64,000 nucleotides of DNA from Gammaproteobacteria bacterium. Its GTDB lineage: Bacteria > Pseudomonadota > Gammaproteobacteria > JAUZRS01. Of this stretch, positions 1 to 9,430 are shown piece by piece (within the stretch, counting starts at the first letter, position 1; the number at the start of each line of letters is the position of its first letter). Under the pieces are notes generated by a model, which saw only the letters and a list, made by a program, of their open reading frames with translations, was not told the origin of the DNA and made no database searches. The position numbers and the translations under genes were made by a program. The DNA lies in assembly GCA_030949385.1 (NCBI GenBank), contig JAUZSP010000004.1, forward strand, positions 1-64,000. Reading direction: 5' to 3'.

Positions 1-1616
1 ACCTTCGCCAGATTTTTCAGTATCCGCTGGTTCAACTCGGTTTCTTCTTTTAACTGCCCCTCAAACTCGGCTTTCAGGCTGTTAAAGCGTTCAGCAAAAT
101 CAAAATCATCATCCACCTCAGCCAGCCCGACATATCGCCCAGGGGTGAGGACATAATCCAGTTCTTTGACCCGCTCGATGGGGGCGGCACAACAAAACCC
201 TTTGATGTCTTGGTATTGATCTACCGTAGGGGCAATCCCTTGTGGTTGCCCTTTTTCTGATCGTTGCCCCATTGGTATTTCGGCATCATTTTGGGCACCC
301 ACAAGGGGAACCCCTACGGAATTACGCCAATTATGGTAGGTGTCGGTGATGGTTTGTATATCGTCTTTGGATAATTCACGGGTACGGCGATTGATCAAAT
401 GCCCCATATTACGGGCATCAATAAACAGGATTTGATTATTTGTTGGGGCGAACGGCTGCTCGCTCCTACGGATAAACCACAAGGATGCAGGGATTTGGGT
501 ATTTAAAAATAATTTGGCAGGCAGGTTGACGATGCAATCAATCAAACCCGCTTCGACCAAGGCTTTTCTAATCTCACCTTCGCCCGATGTTTTCGAGGTC
601 AAGGCTCCTTTTGCCAGCACAAAACCGGCTTGTCCACTGGGGGCAAGGTGATAGATAAAGTGCTGAATCCATGCGTAGTTGGCGTTGCCTGTGGGCGGTG
701 TGCCGTAGTGCCAGCATCCGTCTTTACGCAGTAGATCACCGCTCCAGTCGCTGACGTTGAACGGCGGATTGGCGATAATGTAATCGGCTTTGAGGTCTTT
801 GTGGGCATCGTTTAAAAACGAGCCTTCGTTATTCCATTTCACCTGTGAGCTGTCAATGCCACGAATGGCAAGGTTCATTTTTGCCAACCGCCACGTAGTC
901 TGGTTGCTCTCTTGTCCGTAGATGGAAATATCGTTGATTCTGCCCTGATGGTCAGCCACAAATTTTTCCGATTGCACAAACAGGCCACCCGAACCACAGC
1001 ACGGGTCAAGCACGCGCCCTTTGTAGGGTTCGAGCATTTCAATCAGTAATTCAACGACGCTTCTAGGGGTGTAGAACTGTCCGCCTTTTTTACCTTCTGC
1101 TAAGGCAAATTCACCGAGGAAATACTCGAACACATGCCCTAGCACATCCGCACTGCGAGATTTAGCATCGCCTAGGGCTATATTGCTGATCAGGTCAATC
1201 AGTTCGCCCAAGCTGGTAGGGTCAAGATTTTGTCTTGCGTAGACTTTGGGCAACACGCCTTTTAGAGATGCATTTTCCTTTTCAATTGCATCCATCGCTT
1301 CATCCACCGTTTTGCCAATGGTGGGTTGTTTGGCATGGGCTTGCAGACGTGACCAGCGGGCATCTTGTGGTACAAAAAAGACATTTTCGGCTTGGTATTC
1401 GTCCTTGTCTTCAGGGTCAGCCCCCACATAGTCGCCTTCACCTGTATTTAATGTGGCGTACAGCTCTTCAAAGGCATCGGAGATGTATTTAAGAAAAATC
1501 AGCCCTAAAACCACATGCTTGTATTCGGCAGCATCAATGTTTTTTCTGAGCTTATCAGCCGATTTCCACAGTTGCTTTTCCAGTGATTCTTCTTGTCCTG
1601 CTTTCTTCTTCGCCAT
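1..1616 (-). CDS. hsdM: Type I restriction-modification DNA methyltransferase subunit HsdM (3' end beyond window)
   Basis: Adenine-specific methylase subunit of a type I restriction-modification complex; it works with HsdS (specificity) and HsdR (nuclease), neither of which is in the window. The frame is open from an ATG at 1616 (GGAG ribosome site just upstream) to the left edge, about 538 codons. Visible hallmarks are the N-terminal HsdM helical region, the SAM-binding [10 protein letters not shown] motif (near 965-1005), the catalytic NPPF motif (near 755-775) and the late segment [10 protein letters not shown]. The C-terminal residues at the edge ([17 protein letters not shown]) match the usual family end, so only a few codons are missing. 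Two hairpin repeats lie inside the frame (224-319 and 442-471) without causing a stop. Identity is secure; activity is uncertain because of the inserts. Confidence 0.93.
   Translation of the reverse strand, partial: MAKKKAGQEESLEKQLWKSADKLRKNIDAAEYKHVVLGLIFLKYISDAFEELYATLNTGEGDYVGADPEDKDEYQAENVFFVPQDARWSRLQAHAKQPTIGKTVDEAMDAIEKENASLKGVLPKVYARQNLDPTSLGELIDLISNIALGDAKSRSADVLGHVFEYFLGEFALAEGKKGGQFYTPRSVVELLIEMLEPYKGRVLDPCCGSGGLFVQSEKFVADHQGRINDISIYGQESNQTTWRLAKMNLAIRGIDSSQVKWNNEGSFLNDAHKDLKADYIIANPPFNVSDWSGDLLRKDGCWHYGTPPTGNANYAWIQHFIYHLAPSGQAGFVLAKGALTSKTSGEGEIRKALVEAGLIDCIVNLPAKLFLNTQIPASLWFIRRSEQPFAPTNNQILFIDARNMGHLINRRTRELSKDDIQTITDTYHNWRNSVGVPLVGAQNDAEIPMGQRSEKGQPQGIAPTVDQYQDIKGFCCAAPIERVKELDYVLTPGRYVGLAEVDDDFDFAERFNSLKAEFEGQLKEETELNQRILKNLAK
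224..319. repeat. 96-bp hairpin repeat inserted in frame in hsdM
   Basis: An imperfect inverted repeat: the left arm begins CCGTAGGGGCAATCCCTTG (from 224) and the right arm ends with its near-complement (GGGCACCCACAAGGGG then CCCCTACGG, ending 319). It falls inside hsdM between the conserved segment TYHNWR and the conserved DIKGFC segment, where other HsdM proteins have a short loop. All codons through it are open, adding roughly 30 residues. The terminal CGTAGGGG motif resembles small non-autonomous palindromic repeats scattered in many bacterial genomes. Confidence 0.75.
442..471. repeat. Short hairpin repeat in hsdM, same CGTAGG-end family
   Basis: The sequence GTTGGGGCGAACGGC...GCTCGCTCCTACGG is an imperfect dyad with the same GGGGCGA/CCTACG ends as the repeats at 224-319 and 55029-55053. 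It encodes part of the surface segment [12 protein letters not shown] of HsdM just before the conserved ILFIDAR motif, again without breaking the frame. The dyad has several mismatches, so membership in the family is probable rather than certain. Confidence 0.45.
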
Positions 1617-1727
1617 TGTGTCTCCGTTGGTTATTTGTTACTGGCAGGTGGTTATTGTAAGGAGCTAATTGCTGCGGATAACCGATGGACGGCACGCAGC
1701 AACAGCCTAAACATGACCCCCCAAACC

Positions 1728-2126
1728 CTAGCCTTCAGCCACAAACCCAAACGCACGATCATGCACATACACCAACTTACACGCCTCAAGGTATTTGGCA
1801 TCGTGAATCCGACCGGCCTTAACGTAACCGGTATCCCCCTGATTCAAGATCAACGGCTCACCGTCTGCCAGCAACCCCGACTCTGAAGCGGTGTAAAACT
1901 GAATCGCCATTTTACCCTCCACCACCACGGTCATATCATCGCCCGGATGAGAGTGCGGTGGCTCTTCGCTGCCTGCGTCCCATTTTTCCAACATCACCTC
2001 AACCCCATCAGGGTTGGTGGGGTGCGTGGTTCTGAGGGTGAAACCCGCTGGGGTATCGGGAATGCTGATGTGATTCTTCCAAATGGCGCTGCTGTTCCCG
2101 TCTACGTCTTTATCCGTCGTACTCAT
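1728..2126 (-). CDS. Cupin-domain protein
   Basis: A 132-residue single-domain cupin. The metal-binding cupin motif 1 is visible as PPHSHPGDDMTVVVEG (about residues 57-72, two histidines and a downstream acidic residue), and the second motif region follows near GRIHDAKY. No signal peptide or membrane segment is seen, so it is probably cytoplasmic. Cupins of this size bind a metal and can be small enzymes or sensors; the substrate cannot be told from sequence. It lies between hsdM and ffh on the same strand, with 39 bases to the ffh stop, and may be a single gene. The start is an ATG at 2126. Confidence 0.75.
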   Translation of the reverse strand: MSTTDKDVDGNSSAIWKNHISIPDTPAGFTLRTTHPTNPDGVEVMLEKWDAGSEEPPHSHPGDDMTVVVEGKMAIQFYTASESGLLADGEPLILNQGDTGYVKAGRIHDAKYLEACKLVYVHDRAFGFVAEG

Positions 2127-2165
2127 ACTGCTTTCCTTACGGTTTAATTGCTGAAAAATGGATTC

Positions 2166-3539
2166 TTAAAAGCCCATGCCAGGTGGCATACGCCCTTTCA
2201 TACTGCGCATCATCTTAGCCATGCCGCCACCTTTGGAGACCTTTTTCATCATTTTGCTCATCTGCGCGTACTGCTTCATCAACTTGTTCACCTCCTGCAC
2301 CTGCACTCCAGAACCAGCGGCGATGCGACGCTTGCGCGAGCCTTTTATGATGGCCGGATGACGGCGCTCCTGCTGAGTCATGGAGTTGATGATCGCCACC
2401 ATGCGATTGACCTCCTTGCCCGCCGCACCGCCGCTCATCTGCTCGCGCACATTGGCAGGCAATTTACTCATGCCCGGCATTTTATCCATCAACGAAGAGA
2501 TGCCCCCCATCTTCTCCATCTGCAACATCTGCTCACGCAGGTCATCAAGATCAAAACCGCGCCCTTTGCTGATTTTTTTCGCCAGCTTGGCCGCCTGCTT
2601 CTGATCAACGTTCTGCTGCGCCTCCTCCACCAAGCTGAGCACATCGCCCATGCCCAAAATGCGCGAAGCCAACCGGTCGGGGTGAAACGGCTCCAGTGCC
2701 GTCGTCTTCTCACCCACCCCCATAAATTTAATCGGCTTGCCAGTGATCTCACGCACCGACAACGCCGCACCGCCACGGGCATCGCCGTCGGTTTTGGTCA
2801 ACACCACTCCCGTCAAGGGCAACGCTTCATTGAAGGCTTTGGCGGTGTTGGCGGCATCTTGGCCGGTCATGCTGTCCACCACAAACAGGGTTTCCGTCGG
2901 CTGCAAGACCTTATGCAGCTCTTTGATCTCGCCCATCATCTCTGCATCAATGTGCAAACGACCGGCGGTATCGACAATCAACACATCCACCAACTGTTTT
3001 TTCGCCGCTTTTAGCGCCTCTTTGGCGATTTTATGCGGTTTCTGTTTGATCGTGCTGGCGTGAAAACCAACCTCAACTTCAGCGGCGAGGGTTTTGAGCT
3101 GTTCGATGGCCGCTGGACGGTAAACATCACAACTGGTGACCAAGACGCTCTTCTTGTGCCGCTCTTTGAGGTGGCGCGCCAACTTGGCCACGGTGGTGGT
3201 TTTACCCGCCCCCTGCAGACCGGCCATCAAAATCACTACCGGCGGCTGCGCCTGCAAATTCAGCTCTTCACAGCTCTCGCCCATGACGCTGACCAGCTCG
3301 TCATGGACGATTTTGACAAAGGCCTGCCCAGGCGAGAGACTTTTAATCACCTCTTGACCCACGGCACGCTCTTTGACTTTGCCGATAAAGGTTTTCACCA
3401 CCGACAACGCCACATCCGCTTCCAGCAGCGCCATGCGCACATCACGCAGACTCTCTTTGATGTTGTCGTCGGTTAAGCGCCCTTGGCCGCGCAGCCGATC
3501 CAGCGTCCGTCCAAGGCGTTCGGTTAAATTATCAAACAT
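2166..3539 (-). CDS. ffh: Signal recognition particle GTPase Ffh
   Basis: Protein part of the signal recognition particle; with 4.5S RNA it binds signal sequences of nascent inner-membrane proteins and docks on FtsY. The length of 457 residues is typical. The N domain is followed by the G domain with G1 GLQGAGKT (107-114), G3 DTAGRL (190-195) and G4 TKTD (248-251), then a methionine-rich M domain from about residue 330 to the end (for example MSKMMKKVSKGGGMAKMMR), which holds signal peptides and RNA. The neighbouring MBL-fold gene is on the same strand, 79 bases upstream. No 4.5S RNA gene is apparent here. Confidence 0.98.
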   Translation of the reverse strand: MFDNLTERLGRTLDRLRGQGRLTDDNIKESLRDVRMALLEADVALSVVKTFIGKVKERAVGQEVIKSLSPGQAFVKIVHDELVSVMGESCEELNLQAQPPVVILMAGLQGAGKTTTVAKLARHLKERHKKSVLVTSCDVYRPAAIEQLKTLAAEVEVGFHASTIKQKPHKIAKEALKAAKKQLVDVLIVDTAGRLHIDAEMMGEIKELHKVLQPTETLFVVDSMTGQDAANTAKAFNEALPLTGVVLTKTDGDARGGAALSVREITGKPIKFMGVGEKTTALEPFHPDRLASRILGMGDVLSLVEEAQQNVDQKQAAKLAKKISKGRGFDLDDLREQMLQMEKMGGISSLMDKMPGMSKLPANVREQMSGGAAGKEVNRMVAIINSMTQQERRHPAIIKGSRKRRIAAGSGVQVQEVNKLMKQYAQMSKMMKKVSKGGGMAKMMRSMKGRMPPGMGF

Positions 3540-3618
3540 AGCAATATCACTTTAAGAGATGGGGTGGCCAATGCAATCAAGCCAATTCAAAGAGGGTATC
3601 AATATTTTAAGGAGGGGA

Positions 3619-4386
3619 TTATAACTGGAAAGTATCGCCGGTTTTCAGCGGAATCAGATCAAATTCAGGCAGCAGCTCCGCGAGCTCTTGCATGGTCTGC
3701 TGTTCTGCCCCTGGTTTCAGGTGTGAAATGGCAATTTTAGGCCGGTGTTTGAGTTTGCGCAGATCCGCCGCCAACAGACTAGGGCAGTAGTGATGCGCCA
3801 GCAAAGCCAGGTCTAAATTGGCTTCAGGAAAACCACATTCAATCAACAGCAGATCCAGATGGGGTTTTTGATTCAGTGCCACCCAAAGCGTATCGTTGCT
3901 GGTGGTGTCGCCGGAAAAACAGAGCGCATGTTCACCGTCACTGATGTAATAGGCCACCCCAGGAATAACATGATTAACCTCAATCATATCCACTTCACGC
4001 TGACCTAATGCAACCACCTCACCAATGGCTTGCTCTCGATAGCGCATGACCGGTTTCTCTTCCGTTGGTAACAGACTGAAATCAGGCCAGATCAGCCAAT
4101 TGAAAATATGCTGTTTAAGCGTATCAAGCGTGGTCTGTTGGGAATAGACCAGCAGCGATTCGGTCGCCAGATCTTCAAATAAAGTATCCACCAGAGGCGG
4201 CAACGACATGATGTGATCAAGGTGCGAATGAGTAAGAAACACATGCCGTAGCAGACGCATCTCCTCCAGCCGCAGATCACCCACGCCCGTACCGGCATCA
4301 ATCAGAATATCGTCATCTACCAAAAACGATGTGGTCCGAAGTCCCTCTCCAATGCCACCGCTGCAACCTAAAACCCGTAAATTCAT
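3619..4386 (-). CDS. MBL-fold metallohydrolase resembling class II cyclic-nucleotide phosphodiesterases
   Basis: A 255-residue metallo-beta-lactamase-fold enzyme. The metal ligands are visible: HSHLDH (residues 53-58), a histidine at 139, an aspartate at 160 in SGDTTSND, and a histidine at 222 in SHLKPG. The motif HSHLDHIMSLP is close to the signature of class II cAMP phosphodiesterases, and the protein has no long lactonase or RNase insertions. A phosphodiesterase role is therefore likely but unproven; RNase Z-like or other hydrolase roles remain possible. No signal peptide is seen. The next gene (4608) is divergent, so the 221-base gap probably holds both promoters. Confidence 0.7.
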   Translation of the reverse strand: MNLRVLGCSGGIGEGLRTTSFLVDDDILIDAGTGVGDLRLEEMRLLRHVFLTHSHLDHIMSLPPLVDTLFEDLATESLLVYSQQTTLDTLKQHIFNWLIWPDFSLLPTEEKPVMRYREQAIGEVVALGQREVDMIEVNHVIPGVAYYISDGEHALCFSGDTTSNDTLWVALNQKPHLDLLLIECGFPEANLDLALLAHHYCPSLLAADLRKLKHRPKIAISHLKPGAEQQTMQELAELLPEFDLIPLKTGDTFQL

Positions 4387-4607
4387 ACTGTTTTTTTCAC
4401 CAGAGAATCACACCTATAATCAAGGAATGCTAGCATAAATTAACGATTCTCTACCAGCAGAGCCTATTACCGCAATGTGAACCCGTTCACAAAAATAGAG
4501 TCGGACACGGAACTTCTTCAGCTCATAAAATTAAGTTAAGGGCTTCAAGCCCAGCCGCGCCTATGTCATTATGCACCTCTTAGAGATAGACTTAAAAACC
4601 TAACCAA

Positions 4608-5420
4608 TTGAGCAATATCACAATGAATACAGTGGTGGTGGGCGTTTCCACGACATTTTTATACAGCCTCTCCGCTATTTTACTGGCACTGCGCCTCTGG
4701 CAACGGCAACACACCCGCAAATTACCTTTGCTGCTGCCCGCCTTGCTGGCATTGGCACTGCACGCACTGCACCTGTATCAAAACATGATTGGCGCGGCGG
4801 GCTTGCAGCTGAGCTTTTTCAGCGCCCTGTCGCTTTTCAGTTGGATTATCGTCGCCCTGATGCTGATGTTATCCGTACGCCAACCAGTGGAAAATCTCGG
4901 CATTGGACTGCTGCCCCTGACCGCTTTAGCGGTGCTCTCCAGTTTGGCGTTTGACGATCATGGAGCCGCCCTCAAGCAGCTTTCAGAAGGTCTGCAAATC
5001 CATATTTTGGTCTCGGTTTTGGCCTACAGCATGCTCAGTCTGGCCGCCCTGCAAGCGTTGCTGTTTTCGCTGCAAAACCGCAACTTACACAACCATCATC
5101 CAGGCGGTTTTATCCGCGCTCTACCGCCACTCTATTTGATGGAAGTGATTCTGTTTCAGATGATCAACATTGGTTTTATCCTCCTCAGTTTTTCACTGCT
5201 GAGCGGTTTTCTCTATTTAGAGGACATGTTTGCCCAACACATCGTGCATAAAACCATCTTATCCCTGTTTGCTTGGGGCATGTTTGCTACCCTGCTGATC
5301 GGTCGTCGCCTGTCAGGTTGGCGTGGCAAGCTGGCGGTACGCTGGACACTCAGCGCCGCTGCGCTGTTGATGCTGGCCTATTTTGGCAGCAAGTTGGTGC
5401 AAGAACTGATTCTTGCCTAA
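4608..5420 (+). CDS. Inner-membrane protein of the CcsA/YpjD (cytochrome c assembly) family
   Basis: A 270-residue integral membrane protein with about eight hydrophobic segments across its whole length, matching YpjD/HemX-type members of the cytochrome c assembly superfamily. These sit next to ffh and corB-like genes in many gammaproteobacteria, as here. Members of the superfamily handle heme, but the role of YpjD itself is not established and the tryptophan-rich WWD heme loop of CcmC/CcsA is not seen. The start is uncertain: a TTG at 4608 or an in-frame ATG at 4623, neither with a strong ribosome site. The corB-like gene follows 36 bases downstream on the same strand. Confidence 0.8.
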   Translation: MSNITMNTVVVGVSTTFLYSLSAILLALRLWQRQHTRKLPLLLPALLALALHALHLYQNMIGAAGLQLSFFSALSLFSWIIVALMLMLSVRQPVENLGIGLLPLTALAVLSSLAFDDHGAALKQLSEGLQIHILVSVLAYSMLSLAALQALLFSLQNRNLHNHHPGGFIRALPPLYLMEVILFQMINIGFILLSFSLLSGFLYLEDMFAQHIVHKTILSLFAWGMFATLLIGRRLSGWRGKLAVRWTLSAAALLMLAYFGSKLVQELILA

Positions 5421-5456
5421 ATAGCCTCGGTATTTTATTTTGCATAAGGTTGTATT

Positions 5457-6746
5457 GTGAACGACATCCCCCTCGGTGCCCTGTTTGGCATTTTGGCTCT
5501 TCTGATCATTCTCTCCGGTTTTTTCTCCGGTTCTGAAACGGCGCTGATGACCATCAACCGCTACCGCCTACGCCACATGGCCAAAAAAGGCCACAAAGGC
5601 GCACTGCGTGTCGATGCTCTGCTGCAACGCCCCGACCGTCTGATCGGCTTGATTCTGCTCGGCAATAACTTTGTCAACATTCTCGCCTCCATGCTCACAA
5701 CTCTGATCGCGCTGCGCCAATGGGGTGAGTCCAGCATTGCCATTGCGGCGGGCTTATTAACCTTAGTGGTGCTTATTTTTGCCGAAGTGGCACCGAAAAC
5801 CTTGGCTGCGCTGCACCCCGAACGCATCGCCTTTGTTGCCGCCTACGTCTACACCCCGCTGATGCGCATCGCTCACCCTTTGGTCTGGGTGGTCAACATT
5901 TTAGCCAACAACCTGCTCAAACTGATCGGCGTACAGGCGGACAAAAACCGCAATGAAAACCTCAGCCGAGAAGAGCTGCGCACAGTGGTCAACGAAGCGG
6001 GCAGCCTGATTCCCAAACGCCACCGCGCCATGTTGCTCAACATCCTCGACATGGAGAACATTACCGTCAACGACGTCATGGTGCCGCGCAAGGAGATCCT
6101 CGGCATCGACCTTGATGACAGTTGGGACGACATCCTTACTCAAGTAAGCAACAGCCCCCGCAGCCGATTATTGGTCTACCGTGAAAACCTAGAAGGCGTA
6201 GTGGGTTTTCTCAATCTACGCAAATTGGGCGGCCTGCACCTGCGCAACGAGATCAACCGCGACAGCTTAGAGTCCCGCATTCGTGATCCTTTTTACATCC
6301 CCGAAGAAACCCCACTGACCCAACAACTGATCGCCTTTCAGCAGAACAAGCGCCGCATCGGCTTGGTGGTGGACGAATACGGCGATATTTTGGGGCTGGT
6401 GACACTGGAAGACATCTTGGAAGAGATCGTCGGCAAATTCACCACCGACCGTCAAACCCTCAGCCCCCATCTGCACCCCCAAGGGGATGGTAGCTACATT
6501 GCCGACGGCAGCACCCCATTGCGAGAGATCAACCGCCAATTGAACTGGTCACTGCCCACCGACGGCCCCAAAACCCTCAACGGCCTACTGCTGGAGTATC
6601 TGGAGATCATTCCGCAAACGGGAACCACTTTGCTGCTGGAGTCCCACCCAGTGGAGATCATCCAGACCAAAGGCAATGTGGTGCGTTCGGTGCGCATTCA
6701 CCCCAAGATCAAAAACAGACCACCACTCGAAAAGAACGCCGCTTAA
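5457..6746 (+). CDS. corB: CNNM/CBS-domain transporter of the CorB (YfjD) family
   Basis: A 429-residue membrane protein in the usual order: an N-terminal DUF21/CNNM transmembrane domain (roughly residues 1-190, including the FSGSETALM motif), a pair of CBS domains (about 205-330, with VMVPRKEI and VVDEYGDILGLVTLEDILEEIVG), and a C-terminal CorC/HlyC domain (about 345-420). Relatives take part in magnesium and cobalt efflux or sensing; the ion here is inferred only from family. The GTG start at 5457 has a good AAGG ribosome site seven bases upstream. The stop abuts the ATG of radA, which suggests cotranscription. Confidence 0.88.
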   Translation: MNDIPLGALFGILALLIILSGFFSGSETALMTINRYRLRHMAKKGHKGALRVDALLQRPDRLIGLILLGNNFVNILASMLTTLIALRQWGESSIAIAAGLLTLVVLIFAEVAPKTLAALHPERIAFVAAYVYTPLMRIAHPLVWVVNILANNLLKLIGVQADKNRNENLSREELRTVVNEAGSLIPKRHRAMLLNILDMENITVNDVMVPRKEILGIDLDDSWDDILTQVSNSPRSRLLVYRENLEGVVGFLNLRKLGGLHLRNEINRDSLESRIRDPFYIPEETPLTQQLIAFQQNKRRIGLVVDEYGDILGLVTLEDILEEIVGKFTTDRQTLSPHLHPQGDGSYIADGSTPLREINRQLNWSLPTDGPKTLNGLLLEYLEIIPQTGTTLLLESHPVEIIQTKGNVVRSVRIHPKIKNRPPLEKNAA

Positions 6747-8117
6747 ATGGCCAAAACAAAACAACACTACCAGTGCCGAGAATGCGGAGCCATCAGCCCC
6801 AAATGGAACGGCCAGTGTCCCGATTGCAAACAGTGGAACAGCCTAGAGGAAACCCTCGCGCCGCCCCCCAGCTCCAGCAGCACCAAAACCAGCCGCAGCC
6901 GTTTCCAAGGCTACGCAGGGCAATCCCAAATCCTCTCCATGAGCGATGTAGCACTACAAGCGGAACCGCGCACCAGCAGCGGCATCGGTGAATTGGATCG
7001 CGTACTGGGCGGTGGCTTAGTTCACGGCTCCGTGGTGCTGCTCGGCGGCGACCCAGGCATCGGCAAATCCACCCTGCTGCTGCAAGCCTTGGCTGCATTG
7101 AGTCAAAAGCTCAACACCCTCTACATCACTGGCGAAGAATCCTTACAACAAGTCACCCTGCGCGCTCGGCGCTTGGGCTTGCAAGAAGAGGGGCTGCGCC
7201 TGCTGACCGAAACCTGCGTCGAACAGATCATTGCCGCCGCCCAACAGGAAAAACCCCATGTGATGGTGGTGGACTCCATTCAAACCGTCTTCACCGATCA
7301 ACTGCAAAGTGCGCCGGGTTCCGTGGCGCAGATCCGCGAAAGCGCGGCTCGGCTGGTGCGCTTTGCCAAACAAAGTGATACCTCGCTGTTTCTGGTGGGT
7401 CACGTCACCAAAGAGGGCACACTAGCCGGCCCTCGGGTGCTGGAGCACATGGTGGATACGGTGCTCTATTTTGAGGGGGACAGTGGCAGCCGTTACCGTG
7501 TGGTGCGCGCGACCAAAAACCGCTTTGGCGCGGTCAATGAGCTGGGAGTCTTTGCCATGAGCGACAAAGGGCTGAGCGCGGTCAACAACCCCTCTGCCAT
7601 TTTTCTCTCCCGTCACGAGCAACCCGTGGCAGGCAGTGTCATTATGGTGACCCGCGAAGGCACTCGCCCGCTGCTGGTGGAAACCCAAGTATTGGTGGAC
7701 GAAAGCCACGGCAACCCGCGTCGAGTCAGCATCGGTCTGGAACAAAACCGCCTCGCCATGCTGTTGGCCACTCTGCACCGTCATGGCGGCATCGCCATGT
7801 ACGATCAAGATGTGTTTGTTAATGTCGTCGGCGGGGTGCGCATCAGCGAAACCGCCGCCGATCTGCCCGTGCTGCTGGCGGTGCTCTCTTCGTTTCGAGA
7901 TCGCCCCGTTGACCCACATCTGATCGCCTTTGGTGAGGTGGGCTTGGCGGGTGAAATCCGTCCCGTACCCAACGGTGAAGAGCGGCTGCGAGAAGCGGCC
8001 AAACACGGCTTTACCCAAGCCATTGTTCCCAAAGCCAATCAGCCCAGAAAAGCCATTAAAGGCTTGATTGTCCATCCTGTCAGTCGCCTCAGCGACGCCA
8101 TTGAGTTATTAAATTGA
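6747..8117 (+). CDS. radA: DNA repair protein RadA (Sms)
   Basis: RecA-like ATPase that promotes branch migration during recombinational repair. The 456 residues show the expected order: a four-cysteine zinc finger (C10, C13, C24, C27), the Walker A motif GGDPGIGKST (100-109), the RadA-specific KNRFG motif (257-261) and a C-terminal Lon-protease-like domain (about 290-456) without protease function. The ATG follows directly after the corB stop codon, so translation is probably coupled. Length and motifs are typical and nothing appears broken. Confidence 0.97.
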   Translation: MAKTKQHYQCRECGAISPKWNGQCPDCKQWNSLEETLAPPPSSSSTKTSRSRFQGYAGQSQILSMSDVALQAEPRTSSGIGELDRVLGGGLVHGSVVLLGGDPGIGKSTLLLQALAALSQKLNTLYITGEESLQQVTLRARRLGLQEEGLRLLTETCVEQIIAAAQQEKPHVMVVDSIQTVFTDQLQSAPGSVAQIRESAARLVRFAKQSDTSLFLVGHVTKEGTLAGPRVLEHMVDTVLYFEGDSGSRYRVVRATKNRFGAVNELGVFAMSDKGLSAVNNPSAIFLSRHEQPVAGSVIMVTREGTRPLLVETQVLVDESHGNPRRVSIGLEQNRLAMLLATLHRHGGIAMYDQDVFVNVVGGVRISETAADLPVLLAVLSSFRDRPVDPHLIAFGEVGLAGEIRPVPNGEERLREAAKHGFTQAIVPKANQPRKAIKGLIVHPVSRLSDAIELLN

Positions 8118-8187
8118 TCATTAGGCGGCTCTCAGGTACCGTTGCGCCTTTGGCGAACAGCTGACACTGAGCACGGGAGCACGGGCA

Positions 8188-8424
8188 ATGGCAAAAAAAA
8201 CCGCAGCGCGTAATTTTGAACAAGGCTTACAAGAGTTGGAACAGTTGGTGGAACGACTGGAACAAGGTGATCTGAGTCTGGATGACTCCATGGGCGAATT
8301 TGAACGCGGCATTCAACTGGCGCGCCAGTGCCAAACTCAACTGAGTCAAAGCGAGCAAAAAGTGGCTATTTTACTTGAAAAAGACGCACAGGCGGATCTA
8401 CATCCCTTCACTGGCGACGACTGA
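8188..8424 (+). CDS. xseB: Exodeoxyribonuclease VII small subunit
   Basis: A 78-residue helical protein; several copies bind XseA to form exonuclease VII, which degrades single-stranded DNA. The family motif is visible (FEQGLQELEQLVERLEQGDL, then SLDDSMGEFERGIQLARQCQ). It is the first gene of the common xseB-ispA-dxs cluster and is separated by three bases from ispA. xseA is not in the window. Confidence 0.95.
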   Translation: MAKKTAARNFEQGLQELEQLVERLEQGDLSLDDSMGEFERGIQLARQCQTQLSQSEQKVAILLEKDAQADLHPFTGDD

Positions 8425-8427
8425 ACC

Positions 8428-9321
8428 GTGAGTGATTTCAAACAACAACTAAAACGACATCAACAACAGAGCGAACAGGCGCTTCACCGTTTCCTGCCCA
8501 GCATTGAAACTCAACCCCAACGACTGCATGAAGCGATGCACTACGCGGTGATGAGCGGCGGAAAACGCATTCGCCCCACTCTAACTTACGCCACAGGTCT
8601 CGCTCTTGGCGTTAAAACTGACACCCTCGATGCACCCGCCTGCGCACTGGAGCTGATTCACGCCTACTCATTGGTACACGACGACCTACCTGCAATGGAC
8701 GATGACGATCTGCGCCGAGGCCGCCCCACCTGTCACAAACAATTTGATGAAGCCAGCGCCATTTTGGTTGGCGACGCGCTGCAAACCTTGGCCTTTGAGC
8801 TGTTGGCAGATCCAGACAACGCCCCACTCTACGCCGAACAGCGCCTGCGGATGATCCAGAGCCTCAGCCACGCCAGCGGTTCGCTCGGCATGGTGGGCGG
8901 TCAAGCCATTGATCTCGATGCCGTGGGCAATCTACTCAGCCAAGCCGATCTGGAGGCGATGCACCGCAAAAAAACCGGTGCGCTGATTCGAGCTGCCGTT
9001 CGTCTGGGCGCGCTCTGCGCCCCAAACATAGACGACCAGAGCCTCAAACAGTTGGATCACTACGCCGCCGCCATTGGCCTTACCTTTCAAATTGTCGATG
9101 ATATTTTAGATGTCACCAGCGACACCCAAACCCTCGGCAAACCGCAAGGCTCCGACATCGCCAATAACAAACCCACTTACCCCGCGCTGCTGGGCTTGGC
9201 GGGCGCACAACACCACGCCAAGCAGGTGCATCAACAGGCGTTAACGAGTCTGGAAGGTCTTGATGGCGACTTCCAAACCCTACGCTCATTGGCGGACTAC
9301 ATTCTGCAACGGCGCTTTTAA
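8428..9321 (+). CDS. ispA: (2E,6E)-farnesyl diphosphate synthase
   Basis: Condenses IPP with DMAPP and geranyl diphosphate to farnesyl diphosphate in the cytoplasm, feeding quinone, undecaprenyl and other isoprenoid synthesis. The 297 residues contain the first aspartate-rich motif DDLPAMD (85-91) followed by the conserved RRGRPTCH, and the second motif in FQIVDDILD (near 223-228). The start is GTG at 8428, three bases after the xseB stop. Together with dxs downstream it forms the standard isoprenoid-precursor cluster of gammaproteobacteria. Confidence 0.96.
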   Translation: MSDFKQQLKRHQQQSEQALHRFLPSIETQPQRLHEAMHYAVMSGGKRIRPTLTYATGLALGVKTDTLDAPACALELIHAYSLVHDDLPAMDDDDLRRGRPTCHKQFDEASAILVGDALQTLAFELLADPDNAPLYAEQRLRMIQSLSHASGSLGMVGGQAIDLDAVGNLLSQADLEAMHRKKTGALIRAAVRLGALCAPNIDDQSLKQLDHYAAAIGLTFQIVDDILDVTSDTQTLGKPQGSDIANNKPTYPALLGLAGAQHHAKQVHQQALTSLEGLDGDFQTLRSLADYILQRRF

Positions 9322-9430
9322 AACAAATCTGAACATCCCGAACAACCACAGCACCGCCCCAGAATCAGCACTTGCATAGGGTCGAAACGCCCGCCATAAT
9401 CCTTCGATTATTCTCAGTCGCCGTTAATTC

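Noticed and set aside
2148-3014. 288-codon histidine/leucine-rich open frame on the plus strand
   Set aside because: It lies wholly opposite ffh, has low-complexity composition and no domain; it is an antisense shadow.
4540-4552. Palindrome GGGCTT-C-AAGCCC upstream of the YpjD-like gene
   Set aside because: A short dyad with a one-base loop and no T-run; too little to call an operator or terminator.
7422-8075. 217-codon open frame on the minus strand
   Set aside because: Antisense to radA, whose motifs are intact; no independent support.
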